From assembly GCA_029449235.1 (NCBI GenBank), contig JANATG010000014.1, positions 1,240,001-1,304,000 on the forward strand: a stretch of 64,000 nucleotides of DNA, given 5' to 3'. The notes below the pieces were generated by a model that was not told the DNA's origin, searched no databases, and worked only from the letters and a program-made list of their open reading frames with translations. This document shows, in pieces, positions 24,401 through 36,839 of this stretch. Source of the stretch: Linnemannia schmuckeri. Taxonomy: Eukaryota; Mortierellomycota; Mortierellomycetes; Mortierellales; Mortierellaceae. Positions within the stretch are counted from its first letter, which is position 1. Each line of letters begins with the position of its first letter. A program made the position numbers and the translations under genes.

Positions 24401-27400
24401 CTCTCTCTCTGTCACAAACGCCTTGTGTACCGTCTGTACTTGGGATCACGCACCCGCACACAAACCCATGGACGGGAATGTATGCGACCACACAAAAAGA
24501 AATCACTTCATCTTTTTCTTTTGGATAACACTAGTCCTAGAACGAACATGACGACGTAGAAACACGAACCACTCAGCAGCAACATGCAACATGTAAATAT
24601 GCAAAGTAGCAAGGTGTAGGTCATGTCTTTAAGGAAGAGATACCGCCAAGCCAAGCCAATTAACCCCAACCCTCTGTTTTTTTTTTCCTAACCACCTCCC
24701 TCCTATCATGCGCGCATGAATACTACGCCAACCAGACAAAACCAGACGAAAAAAATGAGCCAACCAACCAGAAATCAGTAATCAACCAGCCAACAGATGA
24801 ACGACAGATATCTGAAAGGGACGCGCCATTCGACAAGTTCATTGGCTACCTGCAACCCAAGGACACTTTGGATAGGTAAGGTACATGGTTAATTGCGCCT
24901 CAGTGGTCGAGGGCCGAGGGACTGGTCTGCTGCATGCAAATGAAAGTGCTCTCAGGAATTTTTTGTATGTTAGCGGGAAAAATGGAAGAGCATTTGTAAC
25001 AGAGAAGAAGGAAAGGTAAGCAGCGCCGGAAAAGTAGGAAGAATTATTACTAGGCGAAAATTGAAGGTTCACATCAAGTCAGGGTATGAGCTTTTGCGGA
25101 GAAGAGTACAGGACAATCATGAAAAAAAAAGCTTGGGTCCCTTCCTTGGCCTGCTTCGGTCAAGGGTATTCACGCTCGAGCTCACAAAGACAAAACACAC
25201 AAACAATTCAAACAGACAAGCAAGGAAAACAGAAAAGACAAACAACCCCTTGCATGTATTTTTCGTTGTACCTTTTTGTCTCGTCTTCTGCGTCTTCCTC
25301 ACCTTATCACTCTGCCTTCAAGGAAACAGAAACGCAAGGTGGAAGGTGCTTTTTGTGTACAACATGACGATTAATGCAACAACGAAATAAAAAAAAAGGT
25401 TGCAAACCGGTTTTTGAACACAATGCTAGAAGGGTACCTGTGAGAAGGTATCTGTCGTCTTTTTCAGCCTTCTTCCTAACCATCTATCTAGCCTGCATGA
25501 TATATAATTTTCGTGCATGTAAGATAGTACTGAACCGTGAATAAAGCTTCTTCATCGGCCCAAAGAAACCTTGTAGCTCGTGTGCAGGTAACGTGAAAGA
25601 AGGACAGGGCAAAGAGAGCTTCATAGTTAAACAGATGTCGGCTCAGGGAAGAAAAAAGATCTTGGTAGAGGTAGAAGGAGAACGACGAAAAAGAGAGAGG
25701 CCCCTGCTGCTATCTCAAAAATCCGGCTTTTAACGTTCAAATCAAACACCCTCAAACTTTGTTAAGATCCTTTGTTCCCTTTGCCGCTATCATTCTCCCC
25801 GTCCTGTCTTCTCAAAAAACTTTCTTCGACTAATAAACCCAAATGTCGTCTTTCTCTCACTCTCCACTGTCGTCGAGATCAAAAAACCGATCGCGCACGA
25901 TAGTTTTTTTTTGCCTTTTTGTTGTGAGCGAGTATTGTTGTTTTTAGTTCTGCAGTCATTGCTATCGAACTTTGGAGTTAGCTCTTTTGATTGTTAATGA
26001 TTGTTTGATTGTTGTCTACTTTTTTTTTTTGTGGCACATGCTCACATGTCGCTCGCTGTTTGCTCACTTGTCTTTTTATTTTTTTTTGTTGCCAATTCTT
26101 TCTTTCCATGCACCAAAACATGCACAACCAAAAACATAAAAACAAGTGCAATCAACAGAAAGCGCTTTCCTTGGCCTTGCCTTCTTTCTGGAATGGGCTT
26201 ATTTTTGCTGACGCATGTTTTAGGCGTTGCAAATTCATCGTGCATTTTTCTCAATTACAAAAAAGTTATTTTTCGTAGGCGTAACGAAGGCGTTGAGAAA
26301 TCGAGAAAGTGTAATGATTGGGCTTTTTTTTTTTTTTATGATTGAGGGTTGTTGCTGTTGGTTAGTTGGGCATGATGAGAGTTGAGATGACATTTTCCTA
26401 ACCTCACCTCACATCTTCGCATCCTCATACCGCGATGCATCCTCCTCCTCATCTCGCTTCGCTATATCTCAAAGACCACCTAAATCATCCAATCTCTTCT
26501 TTTTCCATCGTTACCCCTGAACCCCAACGATCAAAAGATTATCAACCGATCTGTGTCGAGGGAAAAAGAACAGCTCTCTAATTGGTCCAGGAAAACCCGA
26601 CGATGCCAAAAATACGAGAGTCTTCATCAAGCAAGGACGGAATAGCTCGACGTGTAGATTTTGGTAGATTGGGAAAAGAGGATGAGAGGATTATGCATTG
26701 ATGCCGTTATTTTTGTACCTGTAATCGTTGCGTGTCTCTGAGTTGTGTCCAATGAAGAGAGTTTTTAGTACAGAAATTGAAGCGCTCTAAAAGTTTGCTG
26801 CGTCTCTTTTCTTTATTCCTATCCCTTTCCTCTCTCTCTCCTCCGAATCCCCTTGCATGAAAAAAAAGAGTTGTCTATTTTGGCCCTTGTTTGTTAGTTC
26901 GTGAACCCAACCTCGTTTTTTTTTTTTTTTTGGGTCCCTGGCTCATTTTAGTCTCTTTCTTGTTTCCCACTCGTCTTCTCCCTCTCTGCTATGTGCATGT
27001 CTGTTGCTATTCCTAGGGCAAGACAGGGCATAAATGCAATGAATTTTACCTGTGAGCCATTAATGCCAGCTCATGGGTTGTGCATGTGTATGTGTATGTG
27101 TATGTGTATGATGAGCCGCAGAGGAGTAGGAATCGAAAGACATGTGGGGAGCCAGAATGCGGGGTCCCAGAAAAAAAGGCAGTAGCAGGGTAATCTATGG
27201 GCGTGCGAGAGTTTTTTTTTTTTTTGACAGGTGCAAAATAAGGAAAACGTTATGAGCGGAAAAAAAAATGTTTTACTCGTAAACAGCAACATGATGCTGC
27301 AAGGGGGGAATGGATGGACGGACTATACGGCGAAACATAGATACCGTGGGTGGGGTACAAGATGACCCCTAGTCCCGACCTTCGGATGTGAAAAAAGAAA

Positions 27401-29848
27401 AAAGAAAAAAAAAATCATAGCAAAATCAAAGACACGTCCTCTCATCATGCTCCTTTTCATGAAAAAATAAAGCTCAGCTCAAGGAAAAAGAAAAAGGAGG
27501 GAAGAGGAGGTGGAAAAAAAAAAAAAAAAAAAAAAAAAAAGGTGGAGTGGAAATAACTGGCAGGCAAGCACCTAACGATCGATCGATCGTCTTTTGTTTC
27601 TATGATCATATGAGAATGACTTCTTTGTTCATTTTCGATATTTTGACGAACAGGTTGGAAAAGAAAAGGCAGACATGGTTGAAAACATGACGAAGGAATG
27701 AAAACAGAAGTTAGTAAGAGATGTTTATCTCTTGATCCATTGTTTAACCAGAATAGAGGTACCAAGTCAATTTCATAGTTAGGGTTTCTCCTGTGCTATT
27801 AGTGAGTTATTGAGTGGCATAGAAAGATAAACACAGAAAAGCACGATGGAAAAGTAGGAGAACTATAGGAAGTTGTACACGTTGACGATCTTCAACATAT
27901 GCAAAGCGAGAAGGTATATGCAATTTACCTTCTTGTCTAGCGAGATGTAGCTGCTTACTGCTGGGTGAAGAGCACTGAGCGCTTACTTATTCTCGCTCAC
28001 TGTGTGTCTCTCATGCTGTTTTAATACCACATCTGAGCGGCGGTGGATCAAAGTAATAATTCATTCACGGGAGCAACCGGACAAAGTGAAAACACGACAT
28101 CCACAATGATGATCATGCAAAGTGAGGTGGTAGTTCTAGTAAAGTACGGTATATACTTTTTCACGTAGAGGACGTCTCTTCCTCGTAAGACGGAAATTGA
28201 AGATGATCGTGACGATTGGGCCGTTAAGTAAAAAAAAAAAAAAAAAAAAAGTGGAGGATGTTGGGCGGTGTTTGTAGATGAAAGAATAGCACAATCGCAT
28301 TGGCACAGGACACCCTCATTTGATCGTCCTCCCTTCCATGTCCCTTTCTTCATGTTCTCCAAATCCACTTCATTCCATGCAAGCCATTCCTCTATTCATT
28401 TTTTTGACCTTCATATGACATGCAAAGAAAAAAAAAAGGTGAGCGAAGGAAGAAGATGGAAGGGAAGAGCGGGAAGGGAACCCTTTTTTGTTGTTGTGAA
28501 GTACAATTCCATCGGCATATGACAAACCCGCGCAACCCATGGCCCCTCCCCCTTTCTCTCTCTTCTTTTTTTGTTTCTCCAGCTGCTTACTTGCTGTTGC
28601 ATACCCACCTTTGTTTCTCCAAGAAGATCTAAGAAAGCTGACTGATTGACAAAAATAACAACAAAGTAAACAAATAAACCCTTGCTTAAGGAGAAAGCAT
28701 GTACTGTCGAGGAGTGTGTATTGGCGATGGCCATGCCAAAATCGTCCGACCGAAGAACCATCTATCTTTTTTGCTGTTGTTGTTTGTGTGTTTGTTTGTG
28801 TATGTGTTTGTTTGTTTGGATTGATACTATTGTGCACAATGCGTAGGACCGACCACACAGACTCCATCCCGCCCGTCCGTCCGTCTTTCTGTCCTCCAGA
28901 ACTCAAAAAAAAAAGATGTCTACCTCACTGTCTATACTTTTTCACTTGTGAATGTTTGCCCAAGATGATAAAAGGGCTTGAAGCTCGAACTGAGAAAAGA
29001 AAGGAGAGGGAGCTAAAACACTAGAAAGTGGTGATCGAGAGAAAGAGCATATGGAGCAGCCAGAGATAGATAGGAGAGTATGGGTACCCGACCTCGTAAG
29101 TGAGCGAAAGGGAAAAGGTGGTCCAAGTTGCATACACGAGATCATTTCCCGCTCGCTCTCTTGCTCAATTTTTACAACAGCTCTCTGTCTCGCTTGCTTT
29201 TTACACTTTCACCCGCTTTTTTCCAGCCCTCCCCCTTTTTTTATCTACTTCTTGTCCCTGGAGCAAATGCCAACAGAAAGAGAGGGGGGAGAGGAGAGGA
29301 GCACACATATGAGAAAGAAACAACGGAGCAGTGCGAGAGCTTTCTCGGCTGGAATGTCATTTCGCCATCCTATCCTATCCTATCGTATCATCTCATCCAT
29401 CCTATTCAGATACGCTCTCGCCTTCGTTTGCCGAATACGAAATAAGGAAACCTGCTTAGTAGGATATCTGCAAGAACTCATTTTCGTTCGTTCGACTAGA
29501 ACCAATCATAAACACAGGGGCGTCTTTTTCTTTCTTGGCTTTGCTCTCGTTCTTGTTTTGTGAAATGTCATATCACAATCACGAATATTTGGCCAGAAGC
29601 TTCGTCAGCCTTTCTTTTCTTTCTTTTCCCATCTTCTGGGCTAACCTTCTTTTTTTTTTTTTTTTTTCTTGTTCAGAGAGAGTGTGTTGGAGAGGAGGGA
29701 AGGAAGAAAGGAGGGAAGGAAGGAAAGGGGAGAGCGGAGGAGCCATATTTTTGTTCTCATTAGTTGCAATTGAAGAAAGTAGAAAAATGAAAAAAGGGAC
29801 CCTGAGAGATTGTCATGTGATAGAGCATTACATTTGCTTGTGCTTGCT

Positions 29849-29851
<3 letters not shown>

Positions 29852-29884
<33 letters not shown>
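29852..29884. repeat. Poly-T run, 33 nt
   Basis: A pure T homopolymer in the 13.8-kb spacer, followed shortly by a second T run near 29908. Confidence 0.95.
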
Positions 29885-29885
<1 letters not shown>

Positions 29886-31231
29886 GTTCTCAGTTTGCGA
29901 GCTTGATTTTTTTTTTTTATTCGATCGCATTAAGGAGTGAGTACAAGAGAATAATATCCTTTTGTTTCTACCCAGCTTTATTCTTTTTGACAGCTGAACA
30001 TTTTGACAGGCTTGTCTGTCTGTAAAGGAATTGAATTGCTGATAGTAATACGAAAGGATTGTTCTTTGAATAGATGAATGAAAAAGACATATGCCAGGAC
30101 CACAAAAAAAAGTCAATGCAATCGAAGTAGCTGATATGGTATTATTATTTTTAGACGCGTTTGTTCGCCCTGGTGTTGTTGTTCCTGAAATCGATTTAAT
30201 TTGATTGGCAACAGATTTTTCCCTTCATTCATCAGGTATTGCCCAATCGAACAAATAAAAGTCAACAATAAGCTGGCTGGCATTCAACAAAAGGGAACCA
30301 GCCCTTGCATATGACATAATTATGGAAAAAAGAAAAGCAGTCCAAGGGCTACTTGCCTTGCCATTTGTCTTATGTTATTATGCCGTTGGGTTGGCACGAA
30401 CCCACGCTTTTCACACAGACAGACAGACCCGACAGACCGACATAAACAAACAAACACAGGTTCATGCAAGGTCCCTCCTCTTGTTATCCCTTGCCTGCTT
30501 ATTGGATACAACTCCTATCCTTGCTTTTTGATAATACCCTATCATTTCTGCTGTGTTCGAAGTAAATGAAAAAGTACTCAGATTGCAAACAAGGACTAAG
30601 TATGTGTGTGTGTGTGTATGTGAAAATAGAAGCGCGTCTTTCATGTAGCTATCTTCCTTTGCCCCATCCCACATCCACATTGACCCCAACCCACCATCCC
30701 AACAAGTTAACATAGCCATAGCTAAGGGCGCGTTCTATGATTTCTAACAGCCACTGCCATCCCCCTTCCCTTTTTTTTCCCTATTCGCCACACCTCCACT
30801 ATTTTTGATGTAGATGTTTCCACAAAGCGATCATTCACATTTTTTTTTCACTTTGAACCAACATCTGGGAACTCTTGACGTCTAGCTATGATACGAAGAG
30901 TAAAACATCGACGGTATCTGTGTATATGCACTCTCCACTCTTCTATCTCTCCGATCTTCCAATTGTCTACTTTATGTCCACCATAACCCTACCCCGTCCC
31001 ATCCTATCCATATCGTTTTGTCATCGTTTCCCATCACCACTCGTATTTTTTTTGTACCTGTTTGACCCGAATAAAGTTGATTATTGTGTTACTCAACACC
31101 TTCCTACAACCACCAACCACTTATACGAAAAAAGACGATATGAATAAGCAAGCAAATGAGGGAGGGGGAGTCCGAGTGGGGAAAGACGGTGGCCAACTGG
31201 CTGACCGGAGCAGTCAATTGCCGAAATAGCG

Positions 31232-31262
<31 letters not shown>

Positions 31263-31970
31263 AGCAGAGAGGTACTCATTACTCACTCTCTCACCCGCTC
31301 CTCTCACTTACATATCCGCTTCTCCAGCTTTGGTGGAAATGGCGGACAGACAAAAATAAAAAAAAAAAAAAGTCAGACGGATACTATGCACGAAAGAGAG
31401 AGAGAGAAAAAGAGGGAACTTGATTTTTTTTTGTTGTGTTTGGAACCCAACCGGGACCCCTTTTTGTGCTCTTCGCTCGGTCCTTGTCCTTCGGTCGGTT
31501 GACTTGTCTTACTGGGTTGGCTCGGGTTAATTGAGAGTATTCAGAGACATAACATACATATATGTGGTAGGGTTAAGTGGAAAGAAGTGGAGCATGATTG
31601 AGGAAGCATAAGCTTTTTGTATATGTATTTGTTTTTGGAAACAGGATGTGGAATGGATTTGTGAAGATGATGAACGCACAAGCATAAGATATATAAATGA
31701 ACACGGATGTTTTTGCCTGTGATGGAACCGACAGAAACAAATGCTTGTCTTAGCGATGAATGGTGTTGATACTGATATTGATACCGATGGTGATGGTGAT
31801 GATGATGGTGATCATGGCGATGATGACGACGAGGGTGCTCTATATATTTTATGTGTGAGTGAGTGAGTGATAAACCGTGATAGAGTGAATACTAATATGA
31901 AAATAAAGAGGAAGAGAGTCAAGTCTATTGTTTGAAAAATACAGACACAGACTCTTTCTTCTTCCAGAGT

Positions 31971-31999
31971 CCGTCCGTCCGTCCGTCCGTCTGTCTGTC
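31971..31999. repeat. (CCGT)n/(CTGT)n tetranucleotide repeat
   Basis: About five CCGT units pass into CTGT units. It marks the left edge of the long pyrimidine-rich stretch upstream of the second Myb gene. Confidence 0.9.
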
Positions 32000-34134
32000 C
32001 ACTTCGGTTTATTTGTTTGTAGTCGTTATTACTTCTTCTTTGCTTCTTTCTTCCACTCATTCTTCTCTCCCTCCGCCGTTCTTTTTTTTTTTTTATTTCT
32101 TTCCCTCTCTCTTTTTTTTTTTTTTTTTTTTTTCTTCTCTCTCTTTTTCTTCACTTTCTCTTTTCTCTCTTATCTCTTCTCTCTCTCTCTCTCCTCTCTT
32201 TTTATTCATCGTTTCTACCTCATCTCTCCCATTCCTTCCATTCTCCATCTCTCATTCCCCTTCCATTCCATTACTCTTTCGTCTTTTTTTGCCCTCATTT
32301 GCAACTCTTCCTTTCTATTGTTTTATTTTAATACACTGTTTTATCGCATTTCCTTGTTCATTCATTCCCTTCTCTTTTCCATCCACTCGCTTGCCTTGCT
32401 TTTGGCACTGACCACCCACACGCTCAAAAAAATAGTAACAATATTATATAAATTGCTGTTATTCTATTCACTTTTTTTTTTCTTTTCCTTCGTCTCGCTC
32501 TCTCTTTCTCTCTTTGTCTCCCGTCCCGAAACCCTCTTTGCCCTTGCTCTCTCGCAGTCGTTGTACTTGTTTGTTCGCTCGCTTCACTTTTCCATTTTGT
32601 CTCTATTATCACACTACTCTGCCCTTTCTTTCTTTTTCTCTTCCTCTTTTCTTTTTTTATTTTTTCCTTTTTGACTCGCTGACCGACTGAACGACCCTTT
32701 CCTTCCTTCCTGCAGAGTCTTCCTTCCCTTCCTTCATTCTTTTTCACTCTTTTCTCTTTGCTCGCCATCAGTCATCCTTGTCTGTCTGCTGTTCTCATTC
32801 ATTCATCTTTTTTATTTTCTCCATCTCTCTCATTCCTTTCATAACCAAAGCAAAAGCAACGAACAACAAAAGGAGGAGTTACTTTCGATTTTTATTTGTC
32901 CAATTGACTTCCCTTTCACTTCAGCTACTGCTTCTGCATCTCACTCCTCAAGCAAAGACAAAGAAAGAAAAAGTCGACAGTACAAAGTAAAGTATTAAAT
33001 ATATCAAAACGACTCAATTGATTTTTTTATATTTCTTTTTGCTCATTCTCGCCGTGATCCGTCCTGCCTTTTTACTTCTTATTGTTCCTTTCCCTTCCCT
33101 CTTCTTCACGCCTCGATCCGCTTCGCTTCCCCTCTCCCTTTTCTCCCTCTTTGACCACCACCACTACCATCTTGCCACTCCATTTTCTACATCGAATTGA
33201 CTACTACAATACTGGGTCTCCTTTTTTTAAGCTCATTTGTCATTTTACTCAACTTCTTGCCCCTTCTTTGTCTACTTTCCCTTCACATTCCTTTTTTTTT
33301 TTCTTTCTTTTCTTCTCTGGCCCTTTTTTCCTTTCTTTCTCTCCTTCAATTCCTTCTTTTTTAATCCTTCCATTGTCCGTTCCTTCTTTTGCCTCTTCTC
33401 TCCCTTCCTTCCTCTACCCTTGGCGTTATTCCCTATTTGGCATTTCACACTCTTGTACGCATCGTTTGTATTATTCCTACTCAACTCATCGCCCAGTTAT
33501 CCATCCCATCACAAAAAAAACAAACAAAAGAACGAACAATAATTGTTGACACAATCGCCCACTTATCGTTCACCAAAAAAAAACCCATTCCTTTGCCCGA
33601 ATCCACAGCTTTTTTCATACATTTTTTCTTAGTCCATCCGTTACCCTTACCCAAAACGCTTCTTTATTCTTGTTTTACAATACTCACCCGTAATTGAATC
33701 CGTTATTTTTTTTTTTATCTTTCCTTCGTTTGCACCTTACCCTTTCCCACTTCCCCTTTACTTTCATCTCCTTCCCCCACTCATTCTCTCCATCCTCTTC
33801 CGGCCGTTGTCCCAACTGCCCTCCATCCACTTAATTTTTTCTATCTCGCCCTCTCTTCTCCTCTTCCTTTTCTACCCCAGTCTTTCTCTCAATTGTACAA
33901 CATCTTTTGCTCGATAGAGTACTCAATAGTACCATCACATTTATTTGTTTTCCTTTTTTTTTTTTTTTTGTTTCTTGTTGCATCGCCCATACAACCTTCG
34001 TTCAACTCCCAAACAACGTCGACAAACATTCCACCTGCATTTTTTTTTCTTTTTTGTTTGTTCTTCGTTACGTTCTTATTGTTATCACTTTTCATTCATG
34101 TCGGTACTTTATCATGATCAGCTAATCTAACTAA

Positions 34135-34148
34135 CTCTCTCTCTCTCT

Positions 34149-34183
<35 letters not shown>
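34135..34183. repeat. (CT)n followed by a 32-nt poly-T run
   Basis: A (CT)8 block continues directly into T32 at 34152-34183. It is pure pyrimidine on the sense strand of the downstream Myb gene. Confidence 0.95.
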
Positions 34184-34186
<3 letters not shown>

Positions 34187-34715
34187 TTCTTTCTGTTTCT
34201 CATTGTGTTAATCCATCAATTCGTTTCTTGTCCTATCCTTCTCCCATCTCCTCCCATCAACCTTCTTCTTCTCTACCTCCCCTTGTCGCGTTGTCGATTA
34301 CCCGTTCCTCACTTCTACTTCTATCAACAGGCCTTCACTCTCATTCGCATATTGATTGATCAATTGGCCGATTGATCGTCATAGAACCGATCTGTTTCAG
34401 GAACCGTCCGAAAGTCCACGAATAACGCGCGCCGTCCGAGCCTCTGCCCCCAAACACATCAAGAGAAAGTTTACTTCTACTTCTTCTCAGTCGTCGTTCT
34501 TGACTACATTGCCCGTTTGCTCTATTTGCCTACCTTTCTTCCTCTTTCATCCATCCTTTCGGTCCGATCGAATCACAAGCTATTTTCACACTGCACTAGA
34601 TCCTGGATCAACCGCATAGAGAAAGGCCCGCTATTCTTTCTTCATCCCTCATCTTGAGTCCTAACGTTGGTTGAGTGATTATGACAAGCACTTGTAAGTT
34701 GCCGTTGGAAAACCG

Positions 34716-34749
<34 letters not shown>

Positions 34750-35285
34750 ACATCGGTTGCCTTTCTTTGGTTATCTTCTTTAACGCCCATTCTCGCAGTG
34801 TCCTCCTTTGTTTTTATGGATTCACTTCACGTTCCTTTTACTGCTATCCTATCCTCTTCGTGCCTACATACCCCTTTTTGTGGATGGTTCTTTTTTTTTT
34901 TTTTGCTCTCTCTTGTATGAATATGAACGTGAAAGAGAAGGCGAAACAAGGTGGTGTGTGCTGTGAACAGCCAAGGCGAGAGTATTTACTGACTGGTACC
35001 TACTTCGATTTGCTGTGTGCACGTGTTTATCCTAGGTTTCGACTTCCTCACATCGACATCGACCACCACCACTGCCAACGACGCATCCTCATCTTCAAGC
35101 CTCTCTCGTCCTTTGTAACTATCTATACACTTTCCCTTCTTACCACCTTACTCTCTTCCTCCGTCCCTTTTATCCAATTTCATCTTTTTTATATTTTCTC
35201 ACAACACACTCCCTCCTCAACCCATCTCCCCGGCCACCTCGTATCCACCATTCTCTCCCCACACCCTACCCGCGTCCACATCTCC

Positions 35286-36839
35286 ATGACATCAAGCGAT
35301 ATGGACGAGACCATTGCCTCGTCACCATCCTATGTCTCCGTCGATATGGGTCAGCACAAGAAACGCTCCTCCTCGACAATGTCCCCTCCTTCAGTCTACA
35401 ACAACCAAAACCCAAGCGACATGTCTATCGACTCGGCCCATCCCAACGCCACCAGCAACAACGACAACGAAGACGACAGGGAGAACTTCGAGCGACCCCT
35501 CAAGCAGCCATTCCGTCAACTCACCCCAATCGACACTACTTCGCATCGTCACTGGTCCAACGCCGAACAAGAAGCGCTCTATGTCGCCGTCGAACGACAC
35601 CATCTATATGGCCGGTGGGCTGAGGTGAAGGAACGGATGCAACTTGACCGGTCGTTGGAGGAGATTGAACAAGAATACACCCGTATCTATGGCGAGTTGC
35701 CTGAATCCGATATTGATTACGACGATGACGATGACGACGACTGGTCTTCGTCTGGTTATGATCCTGCCCCTGGCTCGGCTGCCTCGTCAACAGGACCCAC
35801 CTACCGATCCTCATTCCCTAATCTCTACCATGCTGCCGGCGGCGCTGCTACACCTGCGCTCACTCCAGCCTCTCATAGCCGTCGGTCGTCTCAGGAGATG
35901 TATGGGTCCTACCCGTACCCACACTCGACACACTCGTCTTCTCGCCGGCCTTCGTACCAGGCCAACCGGTCGATGCACTCCAGGAGTCCTGATGACGGTT
36001 ATGATTATGACCACGACGGCGGGAGCGACACGCGGATGAGGGACCGGGACTCGTCGTACCATGCAACATCTCCGACAACTCCAAAATCACGTGGAACTGG
36101 CAGCGGCAGCGGGAAACGAGGTCGCGGAGGAGGGTCGGCGGCTGCTGCTGCTGATCGGGCAGCTACTGCTGCGGCTGCTGCTGCCAGAGGTGTGACAGGA
36201 GGCGATAGTGGCGACGCCAAACCCACACGAACTGTCCGTGTCTGGACGCTTCAGCAGTCGGAGCAGCTCAAGAACTTGATCGAGACTTGTTTCCCCGGCG
36301 GCTACCGTATCAATTGGGTTTGGGTGGCCTCACAAATGGGCAACACATTCACACGGAAGCAGTGCAAGAACAAGTGGGAGATTATGCGTCGCCGTGCCGG
36401 GACAGACGAAGAGATTGCACTGTTGAAGCGCGGCCATGAGGAGTTTGGGCCTTCATGGAGCCAGATCCAGGAAAAGTACTTGCCAGAGCGGTCTCAAGGC
36501 GGGATCTCGATCATGTGGGGACTCTTACAGGCACGCGAGGAGGAAGAGGAGAGGAAGCAGCAACAACAGTCGTTATCGTCGTCCTCTTCAGCAAGGGGTA
36601 TGTCTGTCGACCACGTCAGTCCTACAGCTGGATCGAGTGGTTTGGGCCCCATGACACCTGTATCGCCTTCTCGGTCAAGAAAAGAGAGTGGTAGTGCTGG
36701 CGCTACTTTCCCCTCTCATACCTCGACCTCTTCGGTGACCAGTCCAACAGGATCCAGGAAGGGAGCTAGTAGACGGCCATCGCTGACTACACCTCCCTAC
36801 GGTACCAGTTCTCGACACCACTGGCCACCAGTCGAGTGA
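35286..36839 (+). CDS. Myb/SANT-domain protein, 517 aa
   Basis: A single-exon reading of 517 residues. ATG at 35286 is chosen because it begins the protein-like sequence after a long CT-rich leader; the frame stays open upstream to 34767 but with leader-like composition. A first Myb-like repeat starts at about residue 89 (HWSNAEQEALYVAVERH). A second, at about 318-370, reads VWTLQQSEQLKNLIETCFPG then INWVWVASQM, and ends QCKNKWEIMRRR. A third helix bundle follows at about 372-410 (DEEIALLKRGHEEFGPSW). Between them are an acidic poly-Asp stretch and Ser, Gly and Ala-rich linkers, and the C-terminus is Ser/Pro-rich. The second repeat resembles the modules of the 1509-residue protein (LIE-x2-FP, WVxxQM, QCxxKW), so the two are likely distant paralogues. 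A nuclear DNA-binding role is inferred. Confidence 0.82.
   Translation: MTSSDMDETIASSPSYVSVDMGQHKKRSSSTMSPPSVYNNQNPSDMSIDSAHPNATSNNDNEDDRENFERPLKQPFRQLTPIDTTSHRHWSNAEQEALYVAVERHHLYGRWAEVKERMQLDRSLEEIEQEYTRIYGELPESDIDYDDDDDDDWSSSGYDPAPGSAASSTGPTYRSSFPNLYHAAGGAATPALTPASHSRRSSQEMYGSYPYPHSTHSSSRRPSYQANRSMHSRSPDDGYDYDHDGGSDTRMRDRDSSYHATSPTTPKSRGTGSGSGKRGRGGGSAAAAADRAATAAAAAARGVTGGDSGDAKPTRTVRVWTLQQSEQLKNLIETCFPGGYRINWVWVASQMGNTFTRKQCKNKWEIMRRRAGTDEEIALLKRGHEEFGPSWSQIQEKYLPERSQGGISIMWGLLQAREEEEERKQQQQSLSSSSSARGMSVDHVSPTAGSSGLGPMTPVSPSRSRKESGSAGATFPSHTSTSSVTSPTGSRKGASRRPSLTTPPYGTSSRHHWPPVE

Larger units (their letters stand above)
21446..35285. other. 13.8-kb gene-free spacer upstream of the second Myb gene
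   Basis: No coding region could be supported here. Open frames are short or low-complexity. An island at about 22000-22260 has more balanced composition and frames open on both strands, but no recognisable motif. Poly-A/T runs include 27514-27540, 29852-29884, 34152-34183 and 34716-34747. From about 31950 to 34350 the plus strand is strongly pyrimidine-rich. A mixed-composition patch at about 34350-34620 may be a 5' UTR exon of the gene starting at 35286. No tRNA, rRNA or transposon ends were recognised. Confidence 0.6.

Noticed and set aside
24893..24912. A-box-like GCGCCTCAGTGGTCGAGG
   Set aside because: No B box or cloverleaf follows, so it is not supported as a tRNA or tRNA-derived element.
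31928..32674. A 248-codon plus-strand frame rich in Phe, Leu and Ser
   Set aside because: Its composition follows directly from poly-T and CT repeats. No domain, and no codon bias like the real genes.
34767..35285. N-terminal extension of the 517-residue Myb protein
   Set aside because: The frame is open but its composition is that of the pyrimidine-rich leader. Conserved protein-like sequence begins at ATG 35286.
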